Shown here: positions 8,807-17,347 of the stretch, one piece after another
How positions within the stretch are numbered: position 1 is the first letter of the stretch
Layout of the letters: each line of letters starts with the position of its first letter
Assembly: GCF_002975405.1 (NCBI RefSeq)
Contig: NZ_PCPS01000001.1
Location: forward strand, 186,001-250,000
DNA from: Arthrobacter sp. MYb229
Lineage (GTDB): Bacteria > Actinomycetota > Actinomycetes > Actinomycetales > Micrococcaceae
DNA length: 64,000 nucleotides
Direction: 5' to 3'
Position numbers and translations under genes: made by a program
Notes under the pieces: model-generated
The model's database searches: none
What the model was told of the DNA's origin: nothing
The model's input: the letters and a program-made list of their open reading frames with translations, nothing else

Positions 8807-8822
8807 TGTCGGCCGGCCGACA
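8807..8822. promoter_or_regulatory. 16-bp perfect palindrome between ptrB and the amino-acid importer
   Basis: TGTCGGCCGGCCGACA reads the same on both strands. It lies ~110 bp from the ptrB start and ~80 bp from the importer start, in a divergent promoter region, so it is an operator candidate for either gene. It contains an FseI-type GGCCGGCC core, which is also common by chance in GC-rich DNA. Confidence 0.4.
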
Positions 8823-8903
8823 TTGGCCATAGGCTAACTAACATAAAGAATCGAACTGCACCAAGGGCAAAGCGCCCTATTCGCAATAGAAAGTGATTCA
8901 GCA

Positions 8904-10370
8904 GTGAAAAACACACGCACAACTTTGAGGTCGAGGCGCTTGACTCGGTGGATTGCTGCGGCTGCCATCGGTTTCATGGCGCTGGTGGCCGGGGCCCCCG
9001 GGGCGTTGGCCCAGGGCAACGAGAGCGTCGAGGGTCAAACCTACGTCATCGGCACCGACACCACCTTCGCTCCGTTCGAGTTCCGCCAGGATGGCGAGCT
9101 CACCGGGATCGACATGGATCTGATCAATACCATCGCCGAGGAACAAGGCTTCAACGTCGAGATTCGTTCCCTGGGCTTCAGCGCTGCCTTGCAGGCGTTG
9201 TCCTCGAATCAGGTCGATGGCGTGATCGCCGGTATGTCGATTACCGACGAGCGCAAGGAAATCTATGATTTCTCCGAGCCATACTTTGAATCCGGTGTTC
9301 AGATGGCGGTGGATCGCGACGATGAGACCACCAAGGGCTATGAAGACCTGGAGGGCGAAACCGTTGTAGCCAAGACCGGTTCAGAGGGCGAGACCTATGC
9401 GAAGTCCATCGCGGACGAGTATGGCTTCACCGTCAAGTCCTTGGACCAGTCGGCCACCATGTACGAATCGGTGAAATCCGGCAGCGCCGTGGCCGTCATC
9501 GACGACTACCCGGTCCTTGCCTACGGCATTGCGCAGAACAACGGATTGAAGACCGTGACCGACAAGGTGCCGGGCGGCTCCTACGGATTCGCGGTCAACA
9601 AGGGCGAGAATACCGCACTGCTGGCGGCCTTCAACGACGGGCTGGCCGAGCTGAAGGCCAGCGGGGAGTACGACAAGATCCTGAACGAGTACCTGGCCGA
9701 TCCGAGCGCCGCGGTGCCGAGCAACTTCTTCGACCTGGTGGCCAAGTCCTTGCCGGCGTTGATGACCGGTTTGGGGAACACCCTGTTGGTGACGGCGATT
9801 TCCTTCGCGGTGGCCATGGTCCTTGGTTTGCTCTTTGGCTTCATGAAGATTTCGGGCAACATCGTGGTCCGCGGAATTTCGACGTCATTCGTCAATATCT
9901 TCCGTGGCACGCCGCTGCTGCTCTGGGCTTTCATGTTCTACTTCGGCCTGCCTCAGCTCACCGGCTGGGATGTCAGCATCTGGGTTGCAGGTGTGCTCAC
10001 GCTGTCGCTGAACGCCGGCGCCTATATTGCCGAGATCGTTCGCGGCGGCATCCAGTCGGTTGATCCAGGACAGCTGGAAGCCTCCCGTTCGCTGGGCCTT
10101 GGCTACGGGAAGTCAATGCAGAAGGTTGTGGTGCCGCAGGCCTTCAAGATGATGACTCCTTCCTTGATCAACCAGTTGATCATCATGCTCAAGGATTCCT
10201 CCTTGCTGCTCGCCATCGGCTTTGCCGAGCTGCTCTACCAGGGTCAGCAGATCTACGCGGCGAACTTCCGTGTCACCGAGACCCTGCTGATCGTTGGCGT
10301 CATCTACTTCATCGCCATCATGGCCCTGACCAAATTGGCAAACTTTGCCGATCGGAGGTTTAACAAGTGA
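8904..10370 (+). CDS. Amino-acid ABC importer: substrate-binding protein fused to permease
   Basis: 488 residues carry two normally separate subunits. Residues 1-36 are a signal/anchor sequence (basic start, hydrophobic core, ALAQG). About 45-270 form a type-2 polar amino-acid binding domain ([13 protein letters not shown] start, [10 protein letters not shown]-type motif). About 275-488 form a His/Glu/Gln-type permease with several membrane helices and the EAA loop [10 protein letters not shown] near residue 390. The binding domain is thereby tethered outside next to its channel, as in GlnP-type transporters. Glutamine, glutamate or a basic amino acid is the likely cargo, but residues here do not decide. 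The GTG start 8904 has only a weak ribosome site. It overlaps the ATPase gene by four bases (GTGA), so the two are translationally coupled. Confidence 0.92.
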   Translation: MKNTRTTLRSRRLTRWIAAAAIGFMALVAGAPGALAQGNESVEGQTYVIGTDTTFAPFEFRQDGELTGIDMDLINTIAEEQGFNVEIRSLGFSAALQALSSNQVDGVIAGMSITDERKEIYDFSEPYFESGVQMAVDRDDETTKGYEDLEGETVVAKTGSEGETYAKSIADEYGFTVKSLDQSATMYESVKSGSAVAVIDDYPVLAYGIAQNNGLKTVTDKVPGGSYGFAVNKGENTALLAAFNDGLAELKASGEYDKILNEYLADPSAAVPSNFFDLVAKSLPALMTGLGNTLLVTAISFAVAMVLGLLFGFMKISGNIVVRGISTSFVNIFRGTPLLLWAFMFYFGLPQLTGWDVSIWVAGVLTLSLNAGAYIAEIVRGGIQSVDPGQLEASRSLGLGYGKSMQKVVVPQAFKMMTPSLINQLIIMLKDSSLLLAIGFAELLYQGQQIYAANFRVTETLLIVGVIYFIAIMALTKLANFADRRFNK

Positions 10371-11122
10371 GCACCGTAAGCGAGCAAACTGCCACGTCGA
10401 AGATCCAGGTCAAGGAACTGCGCAAGTCCTTCGGCTCAAACGAGGTCCTCAAGGGCATCGATCTTCAGGTGGGCGAAGGCGAAGTTGTCTGCGTGATCGG
10501 GCCTTCGGGCTCCGGCAAGTCCACGCTGCTGCGCTGCCTGAATAAGCTGGAAGATATTTCCGCGGGCAAGGTGATTGTCGACGGATTCGACGTCACCGAT
10601 CCGAAGGTGGATATCAACGAGGTCCGTCGCCATGTGGGCATGGTGTTCCAGCATTTCAACCTGTTCCCGCATATGTCGGTGGCAGAGAACATCATGTTGG
10701 CGCCGGTGGAGCTGAAGAAGCTGAACCGGACCGAGGCGCGGGCCAAAGCCGAAGAGCTGCTGACCCGTGTGGGCTTGGCGGAAAAGGCCAATGCCCGTCC
10801 GGCCTCGCTTTCCGGCGGACAGAAGCAACGCGTGGCGATCGCCCGTGCGTTGGCGATGTCCCCGGGCATCATGCTCTTCGACGAGGCAACGAGCGCGTTG
10901 GACCCGGAGATGGTTGGCGAGGTGCTGCAGGTGATCAAGGAGCTTGCGGACTCGGGCATGACCATGGTGTTGGTCACGCACGAGATGGGCTTCGCCCGTG
11001 AAGTGGGGGACCGTGTGGTCTTCATGGATGGTGGCGTGGTATGCGAGGAAGGCAAGCCAGAGGAGCTGTTCGGAAACCCTCAGCAGGAACGTACCCGCGA
11101 CTTCCTGTCCAAGGTGCTCTAG
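10367..11122 (+). CDS. Amino-acid ABC importer ATPase (GlnQ/HisP type)
   Basis: 251 residues. Walker [10 protein letters not shown] (about 45-53), Q-loop [10 protein letters not shown], signature LSGGQKQRV, Walker [13 protein letters not shown] and switch His in VLVTHEMGF are all present. It powers the fused binding-protein/permease encoded just upstream, whose stop overlaps its GTG start. A long hairpin follows, so the operon has two genes. Confidence 0.95.
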   Translation: MSTVSEQTATSKIQVKELRKSFGSNEVLKGIDLQVGEGEVVCVIGPSGSGKSTLLRCLNKLEDISAGKVIVDGFDVTDPKVDINEVRRHVGMVFQHFNLFPHMSVAENIMLAPVELKKLNRTEARAKAEELLTRVGLAEKANARPASLSGGQKQRVAIARALAMSPGIMLFDEATSALDPEMVGEVLQVIKELADSGMTMVLVTHEMGFAREVGDRVVFMDGGVVCEEGKPEELFGNPQQERTRDFLSKVL

Positions 11123-11143
11123 GTTTTCCCAGCGCTACCGCGT

Positions 11144-11202
11144 AAATTCGGCCCACTCTTGCAGCGTCCTCATCCGAGGCGCTGCCAGGGTGGGCCGAAT
11201 TT
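11144..11202 (+). terminator. Terminator after the two-gene amino-acid importer operon
   Basis: A 13-bp perfect outer stem (11144-11156 / 11190-11202) with an inner GCAGCG/CGCTGC and CCTC/GAGG hairpin forms one long structure about 20 bp after the stop. Confidence 0.75.
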
Positions 11203-11362
11203 GTGTGCGCGCTTTTGGGCTTGGTTGTTGCGCCACGCAACGTTAGTTGAAGATTAAAGTAAATTAACTTAGTCTGGAACCAGAGCTAGCGCCGACCCGT
11301 CGACGCGGAGCTGACCATTCGAGATCCGATGCTTTCGGATCAATCCACCAGGAGTCGCCCAT

Positions 11363-11803
11363 ATGAATAACCTCATCGACAACCCGCGCCTGCAGGTCAT
11401 TGCCCAAACGATGCTGCGCCTTGCCTTTGGCTTCCTCTTCCTAGCTCACGGCTGGCAGAAGTACTTCCAGTACACCTTGGAGGGCACCACGGCGTCCTTT
11501 GACCAGATGGGAATTCCGGCCGCCGGAATTATCGCACCGGTCGCCGCGACCCTTGAGATCGTCGGTGGCGCAGCCTTGATCCTCGGCCTGCTGACCCGCG
11601 TGTTCGCAGGCTTGCTGGGTGCGCAAATGGTCGTTGCGCTATTCATGGTTCACATTCCAGGTGGCGTCTTCGTGGAGAACGGCGGCTTTGAGCTGGTGCT
11701 GGCGTTGGCCGCCGGCGCCCTTGCGCTGTTCCTCGTGGGACCGGGCCGCGTATCGGTTGATGCGTTGATCTTCAAGAACAAGAAGGCCGCCGTAAACGCA
11801 TAA
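11363..11803 (+). CDS. DoxX family membrane protein
   Basis: 146 residues with four hydrophobic helices and the DoxX hallmark near the start (RLAFGFLFLAHGWQKYF). DoxX/DoxD-like proteins are small inner-membrane proteins linked to redox and membrane oxidoreductases. No specific reaction can be given. An AGGAG ribosome site lies before the ATG. It is monocistronic, closed by a strong terminator. Confidence 0.85.
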   Translation: MNNLIDNPRLQVIAQTMLRLAFGFLFLAHGWQKYFQYTLEGTTASFDQMGIPAAGIIAPVAATLEIVGGAALILGLLTRVFAGLLGAQMVVALFMVHIPGGVFVENGGFELVLALAAGALALFLVGPGRVSVDALIFKNKKAAVNA

Positions 11804-11825
11804 CCGGCAGCCGCACGACCCTCAA

Positions 11826-11855
11826 ATGCCCCAGGCGATGCCTGGGGCATTTTTG
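11826..11855 (+). terminator. Terminator after doxX
   Basis: A perfect 11-bp stem ATGCCCCAGGC / GCCTGGGGCAT with a 3-base loop is followed by TTTTG. Confidence 0.92.
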
Positions 11856-11944
11856 TGCCCGCGGGCCCGGTTCGCGGTCATTACCTTCAAGTGTGACGCC
11901 GCATCGCGGCGTTGCTGTTGACGTGATCGAGCGCACTCTCATAT

Positions 11945-11962
11945 ACTGAACGAACGGTCAGT
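11945..11962. promoter_or_regulatory. Candidate PaaR operator at paaA promoter
   Basis: ACTGAACGAACGGTCAGT is an imperfect palindrome (14 of 18 positions symmetric), 30 bp before paaA, and resembles the site before paaI. A TetR dimer of the PaaR type is the likely ligand. Confidence 0.68.
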
Positions 11963-11991
11963 ATGTAAATTGAATTTCAGTGAGGTGAACC

Positions 11992-12978
11992 ATGGCCCCG
12001 ACCACACCGCAGGAGCCGGGACTGAGTGCCGTCCCAAGCTATGAAGAGCAGCAATCACAGGCGCGCTTCGACGCCCTAATTAACGACGATTCCCGTGTTG
12101 AACCTCGTGACTGGATGCCAGAGCCCTACCGCAAGACATTAACCCGTCAGGTGTCCCAGCACGCTCACTCCGAAATCATTGGCATGCAGCCAGAGGCCAA
12201 CTGGATTACGCGCGCCCCTTCGTTGAAGCGCAAGTCGATTCTGATGGCGAAGGTCCAGGACGAGGCCGGCCACGGGCTGTACCTGTACTCCGCGGCAGAA
12301 ACCCTGGGCACCGACCGTGACGAGCTGAACGACCAGCTGCTGACCGGACGCGCCAAGTACTCCTCGATTTTCAACTACCCGGCACGCACCTGGGCCGACA
12401 TGGGTGCCATCGGTTGGCTCGTCGATGGTGCTGCAATCGCCAACCAGGTGCCGCTATGCCGTGCCTCCTATGGCCCATACGGACGCGCAATGGTGCGCAT
12501 CTGCAAGGAAGAATCCTTCCACCAGCGCCAGGGATTCGAAATCCTGCTCTCCCTCTCCCGCGGCACCGAGGCACAGAAGAAGATGGCGCAAGAGGCCATC
12601 AACCGCTTCTACGAGCCGTCGCTGATGATGTTCGGTCCACCGGATGACCAGTCGCCGAACTCCGCCCAATCCATGGCCTGGAAGATCAAGCGCTTCTCCA
12701 ACGATGAACTGCGCCAGCGCTTCGTGGGAATGATCGAAGAGCAGGTGAAGGTGCTGGGCATGACCCTGCCGGATCCGGACCTGCACTTCGATGAAGAGAA
12801 AAAACAGTGGATCCACAAGGATCTGAACTGGGACGAATTCATGAACGTCATCAAGGGCAACGGTCCAGCCAACGCCCAGCGGCTTGAACATCGCCGCAAG
12901 GCCCACCGCGAAGGTGCCTGGGTCCGTGAAGCCGCTACCGCATACGCCGCAAAGCAAGAACAAAGTGAGGTTGCCTAG
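11992..12978 (+). CDS. paaA: Phenylacetyl-CoA 1,2-epoxidase, catalytic subunit PaaA
   Basis: 328 residues of the ferritin-like diiron family. The diiron ligand motifs are seen as [13 protein letters not shown] (Glu-x-x-His) and [12 protein letters not shown] (Glu-x-x-His). With PaaB, PaaC, PaaD and PaaE it inserts one oxygen atom into the aromatic ring of phenylacetyl-CoA. GAGGTGA upstream is the ribosome site. It is the first gene of paaABCDE-paaG, all on one strand with one-base gaps or overlaps, behind a candidate PaaR operator. Confidence 0.97.
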   Translation: MAPTTPQEPGLSAVPSYEEQQSQARFDALINDDSRVEPRDWMPEPYRKTLTRQVSQHAHSEIIGMQPEANWITRAPSLKRKSILMAKVQDEAGHGLYLYSAAETLGTDRDELNDQLLTGRAKYSSIFNYPARTWADMGAIGWLVDGAAIANQVPLCRASYGPYGRAMVRICKEESFHQRQGFEILLSLSRGTEAQKKMAQEAINRFYEPSLMMFGPPDDQSPNSAQSMAWKIKRFSNDELRQRFVGMIEEQVKVLGMTLPDPDLHFDEEKKQWIHKDLNWDEFMNVIKGNGPANAQRLEHRRKAHREGAWVREAATAYAAKQEQSEVA

Positions 12979-12979
12979 C

Positions 12980-13270
12980 ATGAGCCAAAAGAGCAATTGG
13001 CCCCTGTGGGAAGTATTCGTCCGTTCCTCCCGCGGGCTCTCGCATGTGCACGCCGGATCGCTGCATGCCCCGGATAAGGAAATGGCGCTGCGCAACGCAC
13101 GGGATCTGTACACCCGGCGCAACGAAGGCATTTCCCTCTGGGTGGTGCTTTCCACCGATATCATCACCTCCGACCCGGACAGCAAGGACGCGTTCTTCGA
13201 GTCGCCGCAGGGCAAGGACTACCGCCACGCCACCTACTACAAGGCAAGCGAAGGGGTGAAGCACCTGTGA
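12980..13270 (+). CDS. paaB: Phenylacetyl-CoA epoxidase subunit PaaB
   Basis: 96 residues. The start is ATG 12980, one base after the paaA stop; a longer open frame from 12884 runs inside paaA and is not used. The family features WPLWEVFVRSSRG and HVHAGSLHAPD are present. PaaB has no active site of its own and bridges the PaaA/PaaC core. It overlaps paaC by four bases. Confidence 0.95.
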   Translation: MSQKSNWPLWEVFVRSSRGLSHVHAGSLHAPDKEMALRNARDLYTRRNEGISLWVVLSTDIITSDPDSKDAFFESPQGKDYRHATYYKASEGVKHL

Positions 13271-14127
13271 ACCACGAAGAACTCGATGCTTCGCTCGATA
13301 GCTTCGGCGACGCGCTGGCCTCGGCCACCCGCGTCACCCCGGGCAACGCGCTGCGTCCGGAAGATATCGCGGTGGCAGGAGCCAAGCCAAGCGACGAAGT
13401 CGCCCAGTATGCCCTGCACCTCGGTGATGACGCGCTGATCCTGGCCCAGCGGCTTTCGCACTGGATCTCCCGTGCTCCGGAAATCGAGGAAGACATTGCC
13501 TTGGGCAATATTGCCCTCGATGTCCTTGGCCATGCCCGTTCGTTCCTGACCTATGCCGGTTTGGCGTGGGATAAAACCGAAGACGATCTGGCCTATTGGC
13601 GCGAGGAAGAGGAATTTACCTCGCTGCAGATCGTGGAACAGCCAAATGGCCATTTTGGCGTCACCATCATGCGCCAGCTCATCGTCTCGATCTACCAGCA
13701 CCTGCTCTACAGCCGATTGCTGGAATCCGCGGATGAAACCATCGCGGCGATCTGCGCCAAGGCGGTCAAGGAAGTTGACTACCACCGGGACCACGCCATC
13801 GCCTGGACCATCCGATTGGGACAGGGAACCGAGGAATCGGCCGAAAAGATGCGCCACGCGCTGGAGATCCTTTGGCCTTACACCGGAGAGATGTTCCAGG
13901 ACGAAGAGCTGCACAGCGAACTAGGCGATGTGGCGGTTCTCCCGTCCTCGCTGCGCGAAGCATGGGACGCTGAGATCACCTCCGTCTTTGCCGAAGCCGG
14001 GCTAGAAATACCGAAGTCGGGATTGGCGATGGCGCATGGACGCGCCGGAGAGCATTCCGAGCATATGGGCTACATCCTGGCCGAGATGCAAGTTCTTGCC
14101 CGCAAGCACCCCGGTGCAAGCTGGTAA
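13267..14127 (+). CDS. paaC: Phenylacetyl-CoA epoxidase structural subunit PaaC
   Basis: 286 residues, ferritin-like fold related to PaaA but lacking a full metal site, as usual for PaaC, which supports the PaaA catalytic subunit. Family blocks ALRLGDDALILAQRL-like and NIALDVLGHAR are visible. The GTG start overlaps the paaB stop (GTGA). Confidence 0.95.
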   Translation: MNHEELDASLDSFGDALASATRVTPGNALRPEDIAVAGAKPSDEVAQYALHLGDDALILAQRLSHWISRAPEIEEDIALGNIALDVLGHARSFLTYAGLAWDKTEDDLAYWREEEEFTSLQIVEQPNGHFGVTIMRQLIVSIYQHLLYSRLLESADETIAAICAKAVKEVDYHRDHAIAWTIRLGQGTEESAEKMRHALEILWPYTGEMFQDEELHSELGDVAVLPSSLREAWDAEITSVFAEAGLEIPKSGLAMAHGRAGEHSEHMGYILAEMQVLARKHPGASW

Positions 14128-14162
14128 CCGATTCCCTAATCCGTTTGAAGGGAGCAACAGTC

Positions 14163-14660
14163 TTGAGCAGTGCAATAACCAGTGCAGAAGAACTCTATGG
14201 CGTTGCCGCCAAGGTCAATGATCCAGAAATCCCGGTGCTTTCCATCGCGGATCTGGGCATCTTGCGCGAGGTCAACGCCAATGCGGACGGCAGCGTGCAG
14301 GTGGTGATCACCCCGACCTATTCCGGTTGCCCGGCCATGGACGTGATTACCGAAGATCTGTACCTGGCCTTCCGCGCGGTGGGCATCGAGAAGGTCGACG
14401 TGAAGCTGGTACTGACCCCGGCCTGGTCGACCGACTGGATGACCGATGATGGGAAGCGCAAACTCGAAGAGTATGGAATTGCCCCGCCGACCGGTACCGG
14501 ACATAGCGGGCGCGTCACCTTGGGCATGAGCGTCAAGTGCCCACGGTGCCATTCCTTGAATACCCGAGAGCTCGCGCGCTTCGCGTCGACTTCGTGCAAG
14601 GCGTTGTACTCCTGCAAAGACTGTTTAGAACCCTTCGACTATTTCAAGGTGCTTTCATGA
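14163..14660 (+). CDS. paaD: PaaD, Fe-S/maturation subunit of the phenylacetyl-CoA epoxidase
   Basis: 165 residues. The N-terminal MIP18/DUF59 domain contains the conserved Cys in YSGCPAMD. The C-terminal end has a zinc-ribbon-like four-Cys pattern (CPRCHS ... CKALYSCKDC). PaaD is required for activity, probably for metal-site assembly. I place the start at TTG 14163, nine bases after GGGAG; the TTG at 14145 is further upstream and lacks a site. It overlaps paaE by four bases. Confidence 0.92.
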   Translation: MSSAITSAEELYGVAAKVNDPEIPVLSIADLGILREVNANADGSVQVVITPTYSGCPAMDVITEDLYLAFRAVGIEKVDVKLVLTPAWSTDWMTDDGKRKLEEYGIAPPTGTGHSGRVTLGMSVKCPRCHSLNTRELARFASTSCKALYSCKDCLEPFDYFKVLS

Positions 14661-15817
14661 GCGAACAAACTACCCCCACCCGTCGTCGGGCCACCTTCCA
14701 CCGCCTGACGGTCGCCGAGGTGCGCCGGCTGACCAAGGATTCCATCGAGGTCAGCTTCGCGATTCCGGAAGAGCTTTCGAGCGACTTCGATTACTTGGCA
14801 GGCCAGTACGTCGCGCTGCGCAAAGAACTGCCAAACGCCGAAGGCGAGCTAGTTGAGGTTCGCCGCTCCTACTCGATCTGCGCGGCACCGACCGGCGAGC
14901 TGATCAAGGTCGCAATCAAGCGCGACCTTGGCGGTCAGTTCTCCACCTGGGCCAACGAAGAACTTGTCGCCGGAGACCAGATCGATGTGATGAGTCCTAC
15001 CGGAGCGTTTATTTCGAAGCACAAGCTCACCGAAATGAACGATCCAAGCTCGGTGGATACCGTGAACCAGGACCAGTTCGTGGCCGTGGCCGCAGGCAGC
15101 GGGATTACCCCGGTGTTGGCGATTGCACGCACCATTCTCGAAGCGAACGAAAATACCCGATTCGATTTGATCTACGCCAATAAGGCAGCCATGGACGTCA
15201 TGTTCCTGGAGGAGCTGGCAGATCTAAAAGATCGCTACCCGGCTCGCCTGGCATTGCACCACGTGCTGAGCCGCGAACAGCGTATTTCCCCATTGCTCTC
15301 CGGACGTATCGATGCCGAGAAGCTTTCGGCCTTGCTCACTAACGTCTTGCAGGCGCCGAAGGTCGACGAATGGTTCCTCTGCGGTCCATTCGAGCTGGTT
15401 CAGATGGTTCGCGATCAGCTCACCGAGCTGGAAGTCCCGAGCGAAAAGGTGCGCTTCGAGTTGTTCACCACCGGTGAGCCGAATCGTCCGCAGGGCCATG
15501 TGGGACGGCCAGTGCTTGTCGATGAAAACGAGAAGAGCATCGAAATCAGCTTCACCCTCGATGGTTTGCAGGGCGAGGTGAAGTCCCCGGTACTGGCCAA
15601 CGAAACCGTGCTCAATGCGGCTCTGCGAGTTCGCCAGGACGTTCCCTTCGCCTGCGCCGGCGGAGTCTGCGGCACCTGCCGTGCCAAGGTCACTTCGGGA
15701 ACCGTGACCATGGCGGAGAACTACGCGCTGGAACCGGAAGAGGTGGAAGCCGGCTACGTGCTGACCTGCCAGTCGCACCCAACCAGCGACAAGCTCAGCG
15801 TCAACTTCGACTCCTAG
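14657..15817 (+). CDS. paaE: Phenylacetyl-CoA epoxidase reductase PaaE
   Basis: 386 residues: an FAD/NAD(P)H ferredoxin-reductase module (RRSYSICAAP flavin motif, AAGSGITPVLAI nucleotide motif) followed by a plant-type [2Fe-2S] ferredoxin domain with Cys333, Cys338, Cys341 and Cys371 (CAGGVCGTC ... LTC). It passes electrons from NADPH to the PaaA diiron site. The ATG at 14657 overlaps the paaD stop (ATGA). Confidence 0.96.
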   Translation: MSEQTTPTRRRATFHRLTVAEVRRLTKDSIEVSFAIPEELSSDFDYLAGQYVALRKELPNAEGELVEVRRSYSICAAPTGELIKVAIKRDLGGQFSTWANEELVAGDQIDVMSPTGAFISKHKLTEMNDPSSVDTVNQDQFVAVAAGSGITPVLAIARTILEANENTRFDLIYANKAAMDVMFLEELADLKDRYPARLALHHVLSREQRISPLLSGRIDAEKLSALLTNVLQAPKVDEWFLCGPFELVQMVRDQLTELEVPSEKVRFELFTTGEPNRPQGHVGRPVLVDENEKSIEISFTLDGLQGEVKSPVLANETVLNAALRVRQDVPFACAGGVCGTCRAKVTSGTVTMAENYALEPEEVEAGYVLTCQSHPTSDKLSVNFDS

Positions 15818-15827
15818 GGGATAAGCC

Positions 15828-16613
15828 ATGATCGAGCTAAGCATTGACCAGGGCGTTGCCCGCATGGTGCTCAACGCACCGAAGAAGATGAATTCTTTGG
15901 ACCCGGCCGCTCTGCATGAGCTCTCCGAGGCCTACGACCAGGCAGCCGCCGGGGTGGCCGAGGGAACGGTACGTGCGCTGGTGCTCACCGGCGAAGGCCG
16001 CGGATTCTGCGCGGGCCGCGATATTTCCGGAGTCAACCCGGCCGATGACGACGTTATGGGGTACCTGGATGGCCAGGTTCAGCCGTTGCTGGAGAAGATG
16101 TCCAGCTTCCCGGCTCCCACCTTCGCCATCGTGCAAGGCGCCTGCCTGGGTGTTGGGCTGGGGCTCGCGGTAGCCACCGACGTAGTGTATGTCGCGGAGA
16201 ATGCGAAGATCGGTTCGCCGTTCGCAAATCTCGGCGCAACCCTCGACTCCGGCGGGCACTGGCTGCTCACCGAGCGTTTGGGAGCCCACCGCACGCTCGA
16301 CATGATCTATACCGCCGAGCTGATTTCCGGTGCTGAGGCCGTGCGTTCGGGACTATTTTCTCGCGCGTTCCCGGCCGAGGAACTGATCGAACGCAGCGAA
16401 GAGATCATCTCGAAGGTGGCCCACGGCGCGACCCAAGCCTTTGTCGCATCCAAGGCGCTCGTTGCCGAGATCCGCGATCAGCGGGTAGGCCTCTGGGCCT
16501 CCATGCGCACCGAAAACAAGGCGCAGGCGGCGCTGTGCGACACCAGCGACTATGCCGAAGGGTTCAAAGCCTTCCAGGAGAAGCGGCCACCGGTCTTTAC
16601 CGGCAGCAATTAA
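15828..16613 (+). CDS. paaG: Crotonase-family protein, probable 1,2-epoxyphenylacetyl-CoA isomerase (PaaG-like)
   Basis: 261 residues with the crotonase oxyanion-hole blocks (FCAGRDISG and VQGACLGVGLGLA). The catalytic region reads LGATLDSGGHWLL: an Asp where isomerases of the PaaG type have one, rather than the Glu/Gly pair of true hydratases. PaaG forms the oxepin-CoA ring, the step before PaaZ. It is the last gene of the paaABCDE operon, 10 bp after paaE. An enoyl-CoA hydratase (PaaF) is the main alternative. Confidence 0.8.
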   Translation: MIELSIDQGVARMVLNAPKKMNSLDPAALHELSEAYDQAAAGVAEGTVRALVLTGEGRGFCAGRDISGVNPADDDVMGYLDGQVQPLLEKMSSFPAPTFAIVQGACLGVGLGLAVATDVVYVAENAKIGSPFANLGATLDSGGHWLLTERLGAHRTLDMIYTAELISGAEAVRSGLFSRAFPAEELIERSEEIISKVAHGATQAFVASKALVAEIRDQRVGLWASMRTENKAQAALCDTSDYAEGFKAFQEKRPPVFTGSN

Positions 16614-16665
16614 ACAGCGAAAAGCGGGCGGAACAGTAAATGCTGCTCCGCCCGCTTTTTGCTGT
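16614..16665. terminator. Bidirectional terminator between paa operon and lrp gene
   Basis: A 19-bp stem (16614-16632 / 16647-16665, one G-T pair) with A-rich and T-rich flanks closes both convergent units. Confidence 0.92.
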
Positions 16666-16671
16666 CCGCGC

Positions 16672-17124
16672 TTAGCGGGTATCGGAATCCTCGAAGATCA
16701 ACAACGTCTGGGTGTCCAGCACCGTAGGCAAAGATTGCAGATGTTCAAAAACCACGCGTCGCAGATCTAAATTGTCTTTGGCCCGGACCAGCAGAATCAC
16801 ATCGAAATTTCCGCCGACCAGACCGATATGATGCACCTCGGGAATCGAGGCGAGATGGTCGCGCAGTTCGCGCCAGGAGTGCTGGCGCAGTTTCAGGGTC
16901 ACATATGCGCTGGCCTTTAATCCCGCTTTCACCGGATCAATCACGGCGGTATATCGGGTAATGACCCCCGCATCTTGCAGCTTTGCGATACGTGAATAGG
17001 CATGGGCCCGGGAAACGTGAACGCGCTGCGCCACCGTCGTCACCGATTGCCGCCCGTCGCTGGTGAGCTCGGCCAGGATCGCTCGGTCAACATCGTCCAG
17101 CTTCAGCTCCGCATCCGCGGCCAT
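16672..17124 (-). CDS. Lrp/AsnC-family regulator, probable regulator of the 2-oxoacid dehydrogenase operon
   Basis: 150 residues: an N-terminal AsnC helix-turn-helix (about 10-60, with SVTTVAQRVHVSRAHAYSRI) and a C-terminal RAM effector domain. It is divergent from the E1 alpha-E1 beta-E2 operon, an arrangement seen with BkdR-type activators that sense branched-chain amino acids. The functional link is inferred from position only. A clear GGAGAAG ribosome site precedes the ATG. Confidence 0.85.
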   Translation of the reverse strand: MAADAELKLDDVDRAILAELTSDGRQSVTTVAQRVHVSRAHAYSRIAKLQDAGVITRYTAVIDPVKAGLKASAYVTLKLRQHSWRELRDHLASIPEVHHIGLVGGNFDVILLVRAKDNLDLRRVVFEHLQSLPTVLDTQTLLIFEDSDTR

Positions 17125-17347
17125 TTCTTCTCCTTGCAGGGGCAGGACGAGTATCCGCCAAACCCATTTTGTTCGTACTAATCGTCTACAAGTATACGGA
17201 TCTTCAGCGCAACTTTCTACGATTCAACTCCGGAGTGGATACAAATTGATCGTCCTGCGCATAATTGATTGCAAATGATGTTTGGGTGAGTTGAGTCACA
17301 AGGCGTGGTTTCTTGAGACCCAACCAGAGAACGAAAGGCGGGATGGC

